This document shows, piece after piece, positions 49,877-57,351 of a stretch of DNA of 57,351 bases. The stretch comes from Anaerolineales bacterium. Its GTDB lineage: Bacteria; Chloroflexota; Anaerolineae; Anaerolineales; Villigracilaceae. Both the position numbers and the translations under genes were made by a program. Under the pieces are notes generated by a model that was not told where the DNA came from, made no database searches, and worked only from the letters and a program-made list of their open reading frames with translations. Each line of letters starts with the position of its first letter. Position 1 is the stretch's first letter. The stretch covers positions 1 through 57,351 of the forward strand of contig JASEHI010000008.1 in the NCBI GenBank assembly GCA_030018695.1, written 5' to 3'.

Positions 49877-49910
49877 AAAAAGCCAAGCCTCTTTTGAAGC
49901 CTGGCTTTTT
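49877..49910 (+). terminator. Intrinsic terminator after the lipoprotein gene
   Basis: AAAAAGCCAAGC and GCCTGGCTTTTT pair around TCTTTTGAA. The symmetrical A/T runs allow use in both directions. Confidence 0.85.
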
Positions 49911-50019
49911 GAGATTTATTTCGTAACTGCCTACCCTGCGAGTAAGGTGACAGGCTGATGAGCGAACAGGTTACGCAAGACCACAAAGGAGTTTCTCTCC
50001 TGTTTACGGCAAGTAGAAA

Positions 50020-50682
50020 TCAGCGCTTGCCACGCGGCGGCATGCAGGCGATATTTTCATTCAAAAACGCCACCAGTGGCAGGATCCACCCGCCTTTTTC
50101 AGTGTATTCCCGAAAAATGTGCCGAACTACCGCCGCCTCTATCGGGTGTTCTTCCCAACGTCCGCCGTTTGGCTCGCTGACCGGAATATACCGATACCCA
50201 TACGGCGCAACCGGATTCACCAAGTCCCCGCGCCGAATGCGATACAGTTTGCCGCGCCGCAAGCACTCGGTAATCAGCGCACGCTCATACTCGGCAAACA
50301 ATCCTTGAATGCCCAACAGCAATTGCCCTTGCGGATTATCTTCCACCGGCGGCTGGTTGACGAAGATCACGCTCACCCCTGAACGTTTCAACTCCTCGAC
50401 CAGAATCCATTGATGAGCATATTTCCGCGACAACCGATCCGGGCTGAGACACAACACCGTATCAAACAAACCTTCCACTGCTAAGTCGCGCAGGCGATCC
50501 AACGCGGGGCGCGGCAATTGCGCCCCACTGATGGCCTGATCCAAAAAGTAGAATTCTTTCGATAAGCGCAGACCCTTTTCCTGCGCATACTTTTCCAACT
50601 CGGCGACCTGACTATCGATGGTCGCCTCCTGTTCCTGTTACAAGGTCAAGACTCTTGCATAGATCGCTGCTAATTGGTTCAT
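50020..50682 (-). pseudogene. Serine recombinase, inactivated
   Basis: From ATG at 50682 the frame reads MNQLAAIYARVLTL, stop, QEQEATIDSQVAELEKYAQE and on through LSPDRLSRKYAHQWILVEEL, FAEYERALI and part of the recombinase domain. In the family the first motif is YARVSTxxQ. Here the catalytic Ser codon is TTG (from TCG) and the next Gln codon is TAA (from CAA), both C-to-T. The C-terminal half is also missing (about 210 of the usual 450-550 residues). This is an excision/integration relic. Confidence 0.8.
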
Positions 50683-50830
50683 GCTGTGCCTCCTGAATCG
50701 GTTTCTCGTTTTCGACGCGGTTTGCCGCTTGGTATAATCGCTGATATGCCTCTCGCATACACTCGATTGCTCGGCGGTTGGGAAGACGTTCCATGCGGAC
50801 GGAGAATGTCTGTTGTTGCTTCTGCTTCAC
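50612..50830 (-). CDS. Small protein next to the recombinase
   Basis: A 72-aa frame (87 aa if started at 50875) beginning VKQKQQQTFSVRMERLPNRR and continuing AIECMREAYQRLYQAAN. It is basic and Gln-rich. It overlaps the recombinase pseudogene by about 70 bp. The GTG at 50830 has GAGG upstream. I do not recognise a function. A small companion ORF before large serine recombinases is plausible, and decay is likely. Confidence 0.4.
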   Translation of the reverse strand: MKQKQQQTFSVRMERLPNRRAIECMREAYQRLYQAANRVENEKPIQEAQHEPISSDLCKSLDLVTGTGGDHR

Positions 50831-50954
50831 GGCTGCCTCCTCAATGCTGCTGGAGGACAAGCCTATCTCATTCATCCGTTCCTGTGCGCTGGACCCCGGC
50901 TCCGTTCAGGAAGTTTTATTCGATTTTCAAAGTGCAATGACCCGTATGGGGCGT

Positions 50955-51138
50955 TTATTTCCTTGATGTATTCGTGCAAAATTCGTGGATGGAATCTTTC
51001 CCCCAGCAGCAACTCGCGGACGCGGCGGGAATCAGCAAGCCCTATCTCTCGCAGATCGAGACGGGCAAACGCAAAGGGACGCTGGCGAAGGCGTTGAATG
51101 TGACGTTGGAAGAGGTGATCGCGAGGGAAGCGGAATAA
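50955..51138 (+). pseudogene. XRE-type helix-turn-helix regulator, frameshifted
   Basis: YSCKIRGWNLSP is read in one frame, then QQQLADAAGISKPYLSQIET in the next. The shift falls in a CCCCC run (one base lost). After GKRKGTL the usual few residues of helix 4 are missing before AKALNVTLEEV. The HTH core is clear, and no intact regulator remains. Confidence 0.65.
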
Positions 51139-51286
51139 CATGCCGACCTGACATGCGTTGCACTGCGACCGTAGGGAGTGTCGAAGTGTCTCCTCAGAAC
51201 CCCGATCATCGTGACCCATGTCCTCGCAATCGTTTCGGTTGGACACGGCGCGGGTGAGGCACGTCAGGTTTCCGCACGGGGCGTGC

Positions 51287-51292
51287 TATAAT
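51287..51292 (+). promoter_or_regulatory. -10 box giving a leaderless MNT mRNA
   Basis: TATAAT, then TCGAACC (7 nt), then ATG at 51300. Confidence 0.6.
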
Positions 51293-51299
51293 TCGAACC

Positions 51300-51605
51300 A
51301 TGCAAAAGAAATTCTCCATCCCCCGTAAAAAAATCGCCGAGTTCTGCCAACGCTGGAGCATTACCGAATTCTCCCTGTTCGGCTCGGTTCTGCGCGAGGA
51401 TTTCCGCCCGGACAGTGATATTGACGTGCTGGTGAGCATTGATCCCAAGGCGCATATTGGGCTGTTCGAGATTGCCGAAATGATGATCGAACTGGAAGGC
51501 ATGTTCAAGCGCCCCGTGGACCTGGTGGAAAAAGAGGGACTTCGCAACCCGTATCGCAGACGCGAGATTTTGAATACGGCAAAGGTGATTTATGCCGCAT
51601 CCTGA
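51300..51605 (+). CDS. MNT nucleotidyltransferase (antitoxin of a HEPN/MNT pair)
   Basis: A 101-aa minimal nucleotidyltransferase: FSLFGSVLREDFRPDSDIDVLV gives GS at 28-29 and DxD at 40-42. ELEGMFKRPVDLVEKEGL follows. It overlaps the HEPN gene by 14 bp. Compared with the pair at 19649-20519, the protein is shorter and of the MJ0435-like type. Confidence 0.85.
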   Translation: MQKKFSIPRKKIAEFCQRWSITEFSLFGSVLREDFRPDSDIDVLVSIDPKAHIGLFEIAEMMIELEGMFKRPVDLVEKEGLRNPYRRREILNTAKVIYAAS

Positions 51606-51942
51606 ACGCGAGTTGTCCTATCTGTGGGATATGCAGAATGCCGCGAAAGAACTCGGTGACATTATGCGCGGCGCCAAGTTTGCCATATTCGAGCAGGACA
51701 AAATGATGCGGTACGCGGCGGAACGATTACTGCTCATCATTGGCGAAGCGGCAAATCACGTCTCGCCGCAGTTTCGTCATAAACACCCTGAAATTCCATG
51801 GGAAGTTTTTATCAAGTTCCGCAATATTCTGGCGCACGAATATGGAGAAAGCCTGATCAACCGCGTGTGGCTTGCCGCGACGGAAAGGGCTCCCGCGCTG
51901 ATCACAATTTTGGACGGTTACTTGCCAGAAGAGCAAGAATAA
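51592..51942 (+). CDS. HEPN-domain toxin (HepT-like, DUF86)
   Basis: A 116-aa protein. RNase motif RX4HEY is R77-N-I-L-A-H82-E-Y84. Other family segments are AAERLLLIIGEAANHVS and PEIPWEVFIKFRN. The predicted RNase is kept in check by the upstream MNT protein. Confidence 0.85.
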   Translation: MPHPERELSYLWDMQNAAKELGDIMRGAKFAIFEQDKMMRYAAERLLLIIGEAANHVSPQFRHKHPEIPWEVFIKFRNILAHEYGESLINRVWLAATERAPALITILDGYLPEEQE

Positions 51943-51986
51943 AAAAACGGAGTCGGGTCTCTCCCAGAATGAAATCAAAACCTGCC

Positions 51987-52028
51987 CTCCCGAAGGACAT
52001 CGGGACGATGTGAGCCTGTCGAAGGGAG
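51987..52028. repeat. Element D inserted in a B-type palindrome
   Basis: CTCCC, then GAAGGACATCGGGACGATG, then TGAGCCTGTCGAAGGGAG. Removing the middle 19 nt restores the B-type sequence CCCTGAGCCTGTCGAAGGG. Confidence 0.75.
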
Positions 52029-52050
52029 GCGGCGTGACAGCCGCCTTTTG
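52028..52050 (+). terminator. Intrinsic terminator after the MNT/HEPN pair
   Basis: GGCGGC-GTGACA-GCCGCC followed by TTTTGG. Confidence 0.6.
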
Positions 52051-52074
52051 GTTTGAAGCGCGCGTGATAGAACA

Positions 52075-54147
52075 TTAAACCAAAGAACCTGTTACCACTT
52101 TTTCGGCGTCATTGATCAGTTTCTCGCCGAGTTTTATGGCTTCTTTTCTTTTGTTTTGAAGGACGGCGATTTCTTCCGCCATTCGATTCTGTTCGTCTTT
52201 TGGGGGAACAGGCACTAAAACTTTGGATAAGTCATCCAATGAGATAGCGGGAATCGCGTGGCCAGTCATCAATCTTCTAACCTGCTTTAGGAAATATTCG
52301 GTTCTCAAATAGGCAAGAAGGAAAAATGGATTAATGCCGCGTATGTTGCGAATTACAGCAAAGCCATTTGAACAAATTGCGCCGTCTTCATCCTCGGTAA
52401 TGAGAGCAGTGGCTTGTTTGTATGTGCCTGTGCTTGCTCCTGCGGTGGCGGTAATAATATCGCCTTTTACGACACGGTAACTTGCTCTTGATGGGGCGTC
52501 ATGGGCGATAATGCTTTGTTGTGAGACAACTTGCATTGTTCTTGCGTCCACATCAGAAATGGCAATATATCTAATCTCTTCATCGGTATTTTTAAAATCG
52601 TTCGCTTTGGTTACAAAATCAGCAAGTTCTCCGAGTGGCTTTGCGCCAGCCCTCCTGAGTCTTTCAATGAACTCCAAATCATCAGGGTGATAATGTTCGG
52701 CATCCAAACGTGAATTCAGTAAGCTTTCGGGAACAGGATAAACCTTGTTGGAAGGAGCAATATTTCCGTTGTTTCTAAACGTGCGATACTGATTCGAAAT
52801 TTCATCTACATCATCGTCAACAACGAAAGAACCGAAACTATCAACCGCGAATTTATTCGAACCATTCTTTTTGTAAATCGGCTGACCTTTTACATCGTAG
52901 CCAATTTTTTCTATTCTTGTCATAAAACAAGAGTTCGCTGTTTGTTCTGATGGGAGTTTTTGTAACACCAATAACGAAGTCTTAATTCCAGTTCCATAAG
53001 GGATAAAGGCCTCCTGGGGAATCGAAATAACGGCCAAAACTTTTGTTTGAGTCTTGAGCCAATATCGAACATAAGCGCTGGAGACATTTTGTAGCAAACC
53101 ATCTGGCAAAACAATTGCCATTCGACCACCAGGTTTCAGGAGTTTGAGACTTTTTTCTATAAATAGAATATCGGGAGATTGCCCACTCAAAACTACTTTA
53201 GACGGTTCCCATCCTCCATCAGGTAATTGTTTCCACTTTCGCGCCAAAACATACGATTTTAGAATCTTTTGGGTTTCTACTTTTCCTTTTGCTCCAAAAG
53301 GAGGATTAGTAAGAATAATGTCAAATTTTCCGTTCAGATCATCACTGTCGGAAAGGGAGTTTAAGCAAACTATTTCGTCGCCCGAACCTCCTTCAAACGC
53401 CATGCGAATCATGGTTGCAAGCGCGACGTCAGGATTGAATTCTAGCCCACTAACGTTCTCTATAATAAATTTCGATTTTTGAATCGTGGGGTTTTCTCGC
53501 AAAACATAGGAAAGCGCTTGAATCAAAAAACCGCCACTTCCACAGGCGGGATCAATAATTCGTTCATGTGGTTGGGGATCAATCATTTCAACGGCAAGGC
53601 GCACAATTGGAAACGGGGTAAAGAATTCTCCTCTGTCACCTCTTTGGTGGCGATAAACAAAGGTTTGGAAAGCCTCACCTTTTATATCTCCAGGTGTACT
53701 TGTCAAACTTATGTACTGTAATTGATTTACGACAAATGCCAGAGTTAGTGGTTTAAGCCTCAATCCGTCATCGAGAAAAAGTTTTGAGTGTTCCTTTTGA
53801 ACTTTCATATACAAGCGAGCAAGTCTCTCCTCGAACGGACTTGGCGAGTTGGATAATAAAAGCCTGTGTTCTGATGACGTAATGCCAAATTCCAGCCTTT
53901 TTCCATTGTTGTTTTGCTCATCATGCAACTTCATCACAAGAATCTTGACCATCTCGTGAAAAATTTTGTCTTTGAGCATTCCCTCATTGGCGTATATGTA
54001 GTTGTGGCAATCATCGAAAACAGCCGACAGGTTTTCTGCGGGCTTGAGTTCCGAAAGCGTAGGCAGGATTTCTGGCAGCAGATCGCTATCAGTGAGCAAC
54101 AAAAGCTGCTCTTTTACCTTTCTGGATTTTACAGTTTTCTCGCGCAT
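52075..54147 (-). CDS. N6-adenine methyltransferase fused to a specificity (TRD) domain
   Basis: A 690-aa Type I-like M-S fusion. HsdM-like part: helical N-terminus, SAM motif I DPACGSGGFL (199-208), GLEFNPDVA, catalytic NPPF (281-284), then a long tail. The C-terminal about 190 residues look like one HsdS target-recognition half (SRLDAEHYHPDD, KPLGELADFVTKAND, YVIPVPPKDEQNRMAEEI-like coiled end, here VPVPPKDEQNRMAEEI). The start at 54147 lies one base after the upstream stop. It is AT-rich compared with the window and likely acquired. Confidence 0.85.
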   Translation of the reverse strand: MREKTVKSRKVKEQLLLLTDSDLLPEILPTLSELKPAENLSAVFDDCHNYIYANEGMLKDKIFHEMVKILVMKLHDEQNNNGKRLEFGITSSEHRLLLSNSPSPFEERLARLYMKVQKEHSKLFLDDGLRLKPLTLAFVVNQLQYISLTSTPGDIKGEAFQTFVYRHQRGDRGEFFTPFPIVRLAVEMIDPQPHERIIDPACGSGGFLIQALSYVLRENPTIQKSKFIIENVSGLEFNPDVALATMIRMAFEGGSGDEIVCLNSLSDSDDLNGKFDIILTNPPFGAKGKVETQKILKSYVLARKWKQLPDGGWEPSKVVLSGQSPDILFIEKSLKLLKPGGRMAIVLPDGLLQNVSSAYVRYWLKTQTKVLAVISIPQEAFIPYGTGIKTSLLVLQKLPSEQTANSCFMTRIEKIGYDVKGQPIYKKNGSNKFAVDSFGSFVVDDDVDEISNQYRTFRNNGNIAPSNKVYPVPESLLNSRLDAEHYHPDDLEFIERLRRAGAKPLGELADFVTKANDFKNTDEEIRYIAISDVDARTMQVVSQQSIIAHDAPSRASYRVVKGDIITATAGASTGTYKQATALITEDEDGAICSNGFAVIRNIRGINPFFLLAYLRTEYFLKQVRRLMTGHAIPAISLDDLSKVLVPVPPKDEQNRMAEEIAVLQNKRKEAIKLGEKLINDAEKVVTGSLV

Positions 54148-54148
54148 A

Positions 54149-55135
54149 CTAAGCCTCGTCACCTTCATTATCATTGGCAATCATATATCTGTTGTCAACC
54201 TGCATGTCTTTTTCTTTTACTGCATGTTTGGGGTTTACGGTGCCAAAGGCTTCACGGAAATCCTCATACCATTCATCGGTGATAGCCAGAACAGGATTTT
54301 GATTTTCATCGAAAAACACAAAGCCGATGATGTAATTTTGTTGGAGATGATTCGCTTCATCGCCAGATGATTCCAGTAATCTTGGATTCGCAAAAAGGAA
54401 TTTGTGTTCGTGATAACGCAGAACTATATCAATTGCCACAACATTGAACTCGTCTTTTCTCGGCGTTGCCTGAGTCCTTTCGCTGGCTTCGGACGTGCCA
54501 GAGACAAAGTGGGTTTCAAGCACCTTGACCTTTGACATTACGTAGGCTAAGCGCTCGCTGGTTAATCTGTTGATTTCGTCTCTGGATAGTTTTTTGAGTT
54601 TTTCAATAGCCTTCGATTTGCTGGTTTCCCGTTGTGGTGGATTCTCCAAATAATCTTGCACTTCTTCAAACTCATACAAGATTTCGCTATATTCCTTCTT
54701 GAGTTTTAGCAAGTTATGTTCAATCCAAGATTCTATTTGTGGCTCTATCTCGTCCTCTTGGTTGACCCAAGCAATTTTATCGGAATGAGCAATCATAAAT
54801 TTCTTGAGGCGTTCATAGTTGTACAACTTGTGCCATTTTTCGGAGTTTGATTTTACGCCTTTGGATTCCAATACGAACCATTTTGTGTCCCCAGAAACCC
54901 TGAAATAAAAATCTCCGTGATGGTTTGGGTGTTTCCTTCCTTCCCATTTCTCCCGTATTCTCTTTACTTCAAAGCCTTCATCCTCGATTTTCTTTTTGAG
55001 CAACAATTCCGTGACAGAACCAAGCACATATCCCTGCGCGTTGGGGCTTAATTTCAATGCTTCCAGGAAAATTTCCAAACTCGTTTTGAAGACTTTCTGT
55101 ACAAAAGCGGTTAATCTCTCGACAATGTTTGCCAT
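54149..55135 (-). CDS. Putative PD-(D/E)XK restriction endonuclease
   Basis: A 328-aa protein of no named family that I recognise. A nuclease-like core is visible: E43 (VTELLLKKKI), D75 (HHGDFYFRV), then E90-S-K92 (WFVLESKGVK), matching the PD-(D/E)XK order. The middle is a charged helical region, and a C-terminal alpha/beta part follows. It is coupled to the M-S gene, with Shine-Dalgarno GAGGAAAT. Nuclease role inferred from the motif and context; no helicase (HsdR-like) is present. Confidence 0.6.
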   Translation of the reverse strand: MANIVERLTAFVQKVFKTSLEIFLEALKLSPNAQGYVLGSVTELLLKKKIEDEGFEVKRIREKWEGRKHPNHHGDFYFRVSGDTKWFVLESKGVKSNSEKWHKLYNYERLKKFMIAHSDKIAWVNQEDEIEPQIESWIEHNLLKLKKEYSEILYEFEEVQDYLENPPQRETSKSKAIEKLKKLSRDEINRLTSERLAYVMSKVKVLETHFVSGTSEASERTQATPRKDEFNVVAIDIVLRYHEHKFLFANPRLLESSGDEANHLQQNYIIGFVFFDENQNPVLAITDEWYEDFREAFGTVNPKHAVKEKDMQVDNRYMIANDNEGDEA

Positions 55136-55195
55136 ATTTCCTCTCGTTAGAAATTCTTTCTCAATAGTAACCGATTTATCGTTGCCAATGATATG

Positions 55196-56713
55196 TTACT
55201 TCCCCTTCCTATGGGCGGACTTCCCCGCCTTCGCATGAGGAAGGTACGGAGGCATATCAATTACCTGAACACGACATTTATCTGTGTCAAGTATCTTGAA
55301 CCACAGGCTTGGGTAATTCGTTGCGAACTGTTCTCCCTTTAGCGTAGATGTCAAGACGGTCGGGAGATTCGAATAGTAACGGTGATACAAAATTTGATGT
55401 AGTTTATCTTCAGCCCAAATAGAACTCGAACCGCTTTCTTTTAAATCGTCGAGGATCAATAGAGGCGTATTCTTGACCTCGTGGAATCGCCGATCGAACG
55501 AAACGTCAGATTTAGGGCTGAAAGTTTGGCGCAAGTAATCAAGCAATTCGATAACTTCAACAAGAATAGCCTGTCCGCCAAGATCAATTCGATGATTTCC
55601 AATAGCGGCGGCAAGGTGCGTCTTTCCACAACCTGGATGACCCAGGAATACCAACCAACCATTGGGTTCCTCGGCAAACTCAATGGCCGCTTTGACCGCA
55701 TTTTCCAGAGTTCTAACATCGCTCTTTGTAACTTCTACCCTTGTAACTTTTTTCTCCTGGTATTTTTTTCCAAAACCAGATTGCACTTCGGTAATGACAA
55801 CAGTTTGAACCTCTGTGCCAATTTCATAATCTCGGGCTATAAAAGTCTTGAACGTCATTTGTTGAATGTCAGGCTTTGATAATATCGAGAGACCAGGATT
55901 GCTTGTCTCTTTAGGACGGCGGAAATCGGGCGCGGTGATTCGCACGTGCGCCACGAACTCCTCATCTTGCAGGCGCGAGCGAATGCGGCTCTCGATCTCG
56001 TCCAACATTAGATTCGTGGTGATGACCGTCGGCAGTTTGTTGATGTAACGGAAGTTGATGATCTGGAACAATTTTTCCTGCGCCCAGGCGGTGGCGTTCT
56101 GCGTGCCGAAATCGTCCAGCACGAGCAGGTCGGCGTTGCGGACTTCCTCGAAGCGCGCCTCGAAGGTGGTCTCGGGGTCGCTGAACGCGAAGCGCAGCGT
56201 GTCCAGCAGGTCAGGCACGGTGATGAACAGCGTCGGCGTGCCCATCGAGACCGCGAAGTTGGCGATGGCCGCCGCGAGATGAGTCTTGCCGCAACCGTAT
56301 CCGCCCTCGATCAACATCCAGCCCGTCGGCGTGCGCGCGAAATTCTCCGCCATTTCGCGTGCCGCTTGCAGACTATGCGCGTCCTGCGGCGTCATGAACT
56401 TGGCGTTCTTGTTTCCCCGCGCGTCAAAATTTTCAAACGTGAGATGACTCAACCGATCAAGCCGACTCATCTCGAACAGACGGTTGCGCGCGCCCTCGGC
56501 GATATCCGCCGCGCGGCAGACGCACGCCTCCAACCGACCGAACTTCGGGTCGCCCATCGGCACGTCATCGCGGATATATCCCAGGCCGTGACAATGCGGG
56601 CAATTCGGGTCGCCAAGCGTGGTCTTAATCGCGCTTGAGATATGCTGCGAACTCGCCTTCGGAGTAGCGGCGGCTATCTTCTCGAGCGTCGCGTTGATCT
56701 TGCTTTTGGACAT
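55196..56713 (-). CDS. Tandem AAA+ DnaC/DnaI-like helicase loader
   Basis: A 505-aa protein. N-terminal zinc motif CPHCHGLGY and CVC (38-66). First AAA+ (about 85-255) with Walker A GGYGCGKTH (137-145) and Walker B LLVLDD (196-201). Second AAA+ (about 335-490) with GHPGCGKTH (358-366) and LLILDD (418-423). The first half is GC-rich and the second AT-rich, the change falling near base 55910 (residue about 268). It overlaps the dnaD-like gene by 89 bp. It probably loads the replicative helicase. Confidence 0.82.
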   Translation of the reverse strand: MSKSKINATLEKIAAATPKASSQHISSAIKTTLGDPNCPHCHGLGYIRDDVPMGDPKFGRLEACVCRAADIAEGARNRLFEMSRLDRLSHLTFENFDARGNKNAKFMTPQDAHSLQAAREMAENFARTPTGWMLIEGGYGCGKTHLAAAIANFAVSMGTPTLFITVPDLLDTLRFAFSDPETTFEARFEEVRNADLLVLDDFGTQNATAWAQEKLFQIINFRYINKLPTVITTNLMLDEIESRIRSRLQDEEFVAHVRITAPDFRRPKETSNPGLSILSKPDIQQMTFKTFIARDYEIGTEVQTVVITEVQSGFGKKYQEKKVTRVEVTKSDVRTLENAVKAAIEFAEEPNGWLVFLGHPGCGKTHLAAAIGNHRIDLGGQAILVEVIELLDYLRQTFSPKSDVSFDRRFHEVKNTPLLILDDLKESGSSSIWAEDKLHQILYHRYYSNLPTVLTSTLKGEQFATNYPSLWFKILDTDKCRVQVIDMPPYLPHAKAGKSAHRKGK

Positions 56714-57329
56714 GGCCTTCCACCTTCCAGCGTTTCAAAATCGCTTCCACGTACTTCCAGTTGCGCTTGTTGCGCTTGACGGCCTCGCCGACGGCCTCCT
56801 CGATCCACTCGGCGGGATAAGTCGCCTCGGCATCCCGCAGGGCGTCGGCGATGAGCGGGGTCAGCGGACCGATGTTCTCTTCGTAGAGTTTGAAAATGTT
56901 CGGGCGTTCGGGTGACAACGAATGGGCGGAGAGGGGACGCATGGCGGCGCGCCAATCCCCTTTTTGCATGGACTCGACGGCCGCCCGTCCGCGCGGCGTG
57001 TTGAGAAAATAGAAGTCGCCCGCTTCACTTTCGGCCCCTCGATCTTCGCCTCGGGGCGACGCCTTCAGCAGGCTGCCGCGTCGAACGGCTTTTTCCAACG
57101 CTGCATCCAATTCCGCCGCCCCCAAGCCACGCATGAAGTCGGCGTCCTCGGCGAACTCAGTGCGGCACAGGAAGCGCGCCCCGCCCTCCATCTGCTCAAT
57201 TCGCCAAAAGGCGTAGAGCGTGACCTTCAACTCGGCCAGATCGTCAATCTCGTTCAGCAGCTTGCGGAAGAACGAGTCTGGCACCTGGGTGAAGGTTTCG
57301 GAGCCGGTGAAACCCTGGAACTTGTTCAT
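56625..57329 (-). CDS. DnaD-like primosome protein
   Basis: A 234-aa protein. N-terminal winged-helix-like part (FTQVPDSFFRKLLNEIDDLAELKVTLYAFW), a variable linker, then the DnaD C-terminal domain FKLYEENIGPLTPLIADAL, WIEEAVGEAVKRNKRNWKYV and EAILKRW, whose NWKYV/ILKRW ending is diagnostic. It binds DNA and works with the DnaC/DnaI loader encoded next. The linker carries the GACAACGAATG word also seen in rsgA. Confidence 0.85.
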   Translation of the reverse strand: MNKFQGFTGSETFTQVPDSFFRKLLNEIDDLAELKVTLYAFWRIEQMEGGARFLCRTEFAEDADFMRGLGAAELDAALEKAVRRGSLLKASPRGEDRGAESEAGDFYFLNTPRGRAAVESMQKGDWRAAMRPLSAHSLSPERPNIFKLYEENIGPLTPLIADALRDAEATYPAEWIEEAVGEAVKRNKRNWKYVEAILKRWKVEGHVQKQDQRDAREDSRRYSEGEFAAYLKRD

Positions 57330-57351
57330 GCTCTGCTATGGTAGCCGCATG

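Noticed and set aside
50872-51246. 124-codon minus-strand frame
   Set aside because: It lies opposite the recognisable XRE helix-turn-helix remnant and has no family features.

Overview
The window looks like a Chloroflexota (probably Anaerolineae-like) chromosome segment. This is inferred from gene families and order, not from a marker gene. Supporting points are GC-rich coding sequence, Pro/Thr-rich lipoprotein linkers, a DUF951 gene beside an MGDG-synthase-like glycosyltransferase, a TsaE-TsaB-RimI-family-4 UDG run, a tandem-AAA+ DnaC-like loader with a DnaD-like protein, and FHA/VWA and PBP2-type cell-surface proteins. One tRNA (Arg, CCT) is present, with no rRNA and no CRISPR.

Layout. 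0-19.7 kb: a mostly minus-strand cell-surface polysaccharide region. It holds a truncated epimerase and its wHTH regulator, gmd, GT-C membrane glycosyltransferases, a dTDP-sugar set (rfbA, rfbB, wecE-like transaminase, GNAT) pointing to a dTDP-4-acetamido-4,6-dideoxyhexose, a GT2, a GT4, a flippase, a UDP-glucuronate-4-epimerase-like enzyme and a UDP-HexNAc 6-dehydrogenase. BrnT/BrnA and AbiEi/AbiEii toxin-antitoxin pairs interrupt it. 19.6-24.3 kb: MntA/HepT, UDG, rimI, tsaB, tsaE, a glycolipid glycosyltransferase and DUF951. 24.4-34.5 kb: mixed housekeeping (phosphoribosyltransferase, prephenate dehydrogenase, cysteine-desulfurase-like enzyme, Usp, mobA, AmmeMemoRadiSam enzyme) with decayed genes (VapC/HD chimera, DUF1905 stub). 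34.8-38.8 kb: a three-gene peptide-type ABC importer lacking its ATPases. 38.8-49.9 kb: holB, rsgA, PBP2, maf, xpt, guaA, VWA/FHA protein, 5-formyl-THF cyclo-ligase, lipoprotein. 50-57 kb: an accessory patch with a dead serine recombinase, a broken XRE regulator, a second MNT/HEPN pair and an AT-rich two-gene restriction-modification system, ending in the helicase-loader genes.

The most unusual signal is a set of very short, non-transposon-like dispersed elements. An 18-bp element (TGCGCAGCACCTACTCGG, here 'A') occurs about a dozen times. Several copies lie inside genes, read in frame and always in the same orientation relative to the gene. Others sit exactly on stop/start junctions. A 24-nt palindromic element ('B') is inserted at the midpoint of A, and another element ('C', net 24 nt) is inserted in B. 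All lengths are multiples of three, so even the 66-nt nested stack can be read as protein. Element A also sits inside a copy of another dispersed repeat ('F') whose empty version lies elsewhere in the window. Further families (D, G, I, J, in-gene palindromes, 7-8-bp tandem arrays) behave similarly. No transposase or RAYT-type gene is visible to account for them.

Two other window-wide patterns stand out. Several genes have a TATAAT or TATACT box only 6-9 nt before the ATG, implying leaderless mRNAs. Recombination scars are frequent: a duplicated DUF951 5' end fused to a membrane gene, a duplicated glycosyltransferase 3' end beside AbiE, the VapC/HD junction, and a composition break inside the dnaC-like gene.
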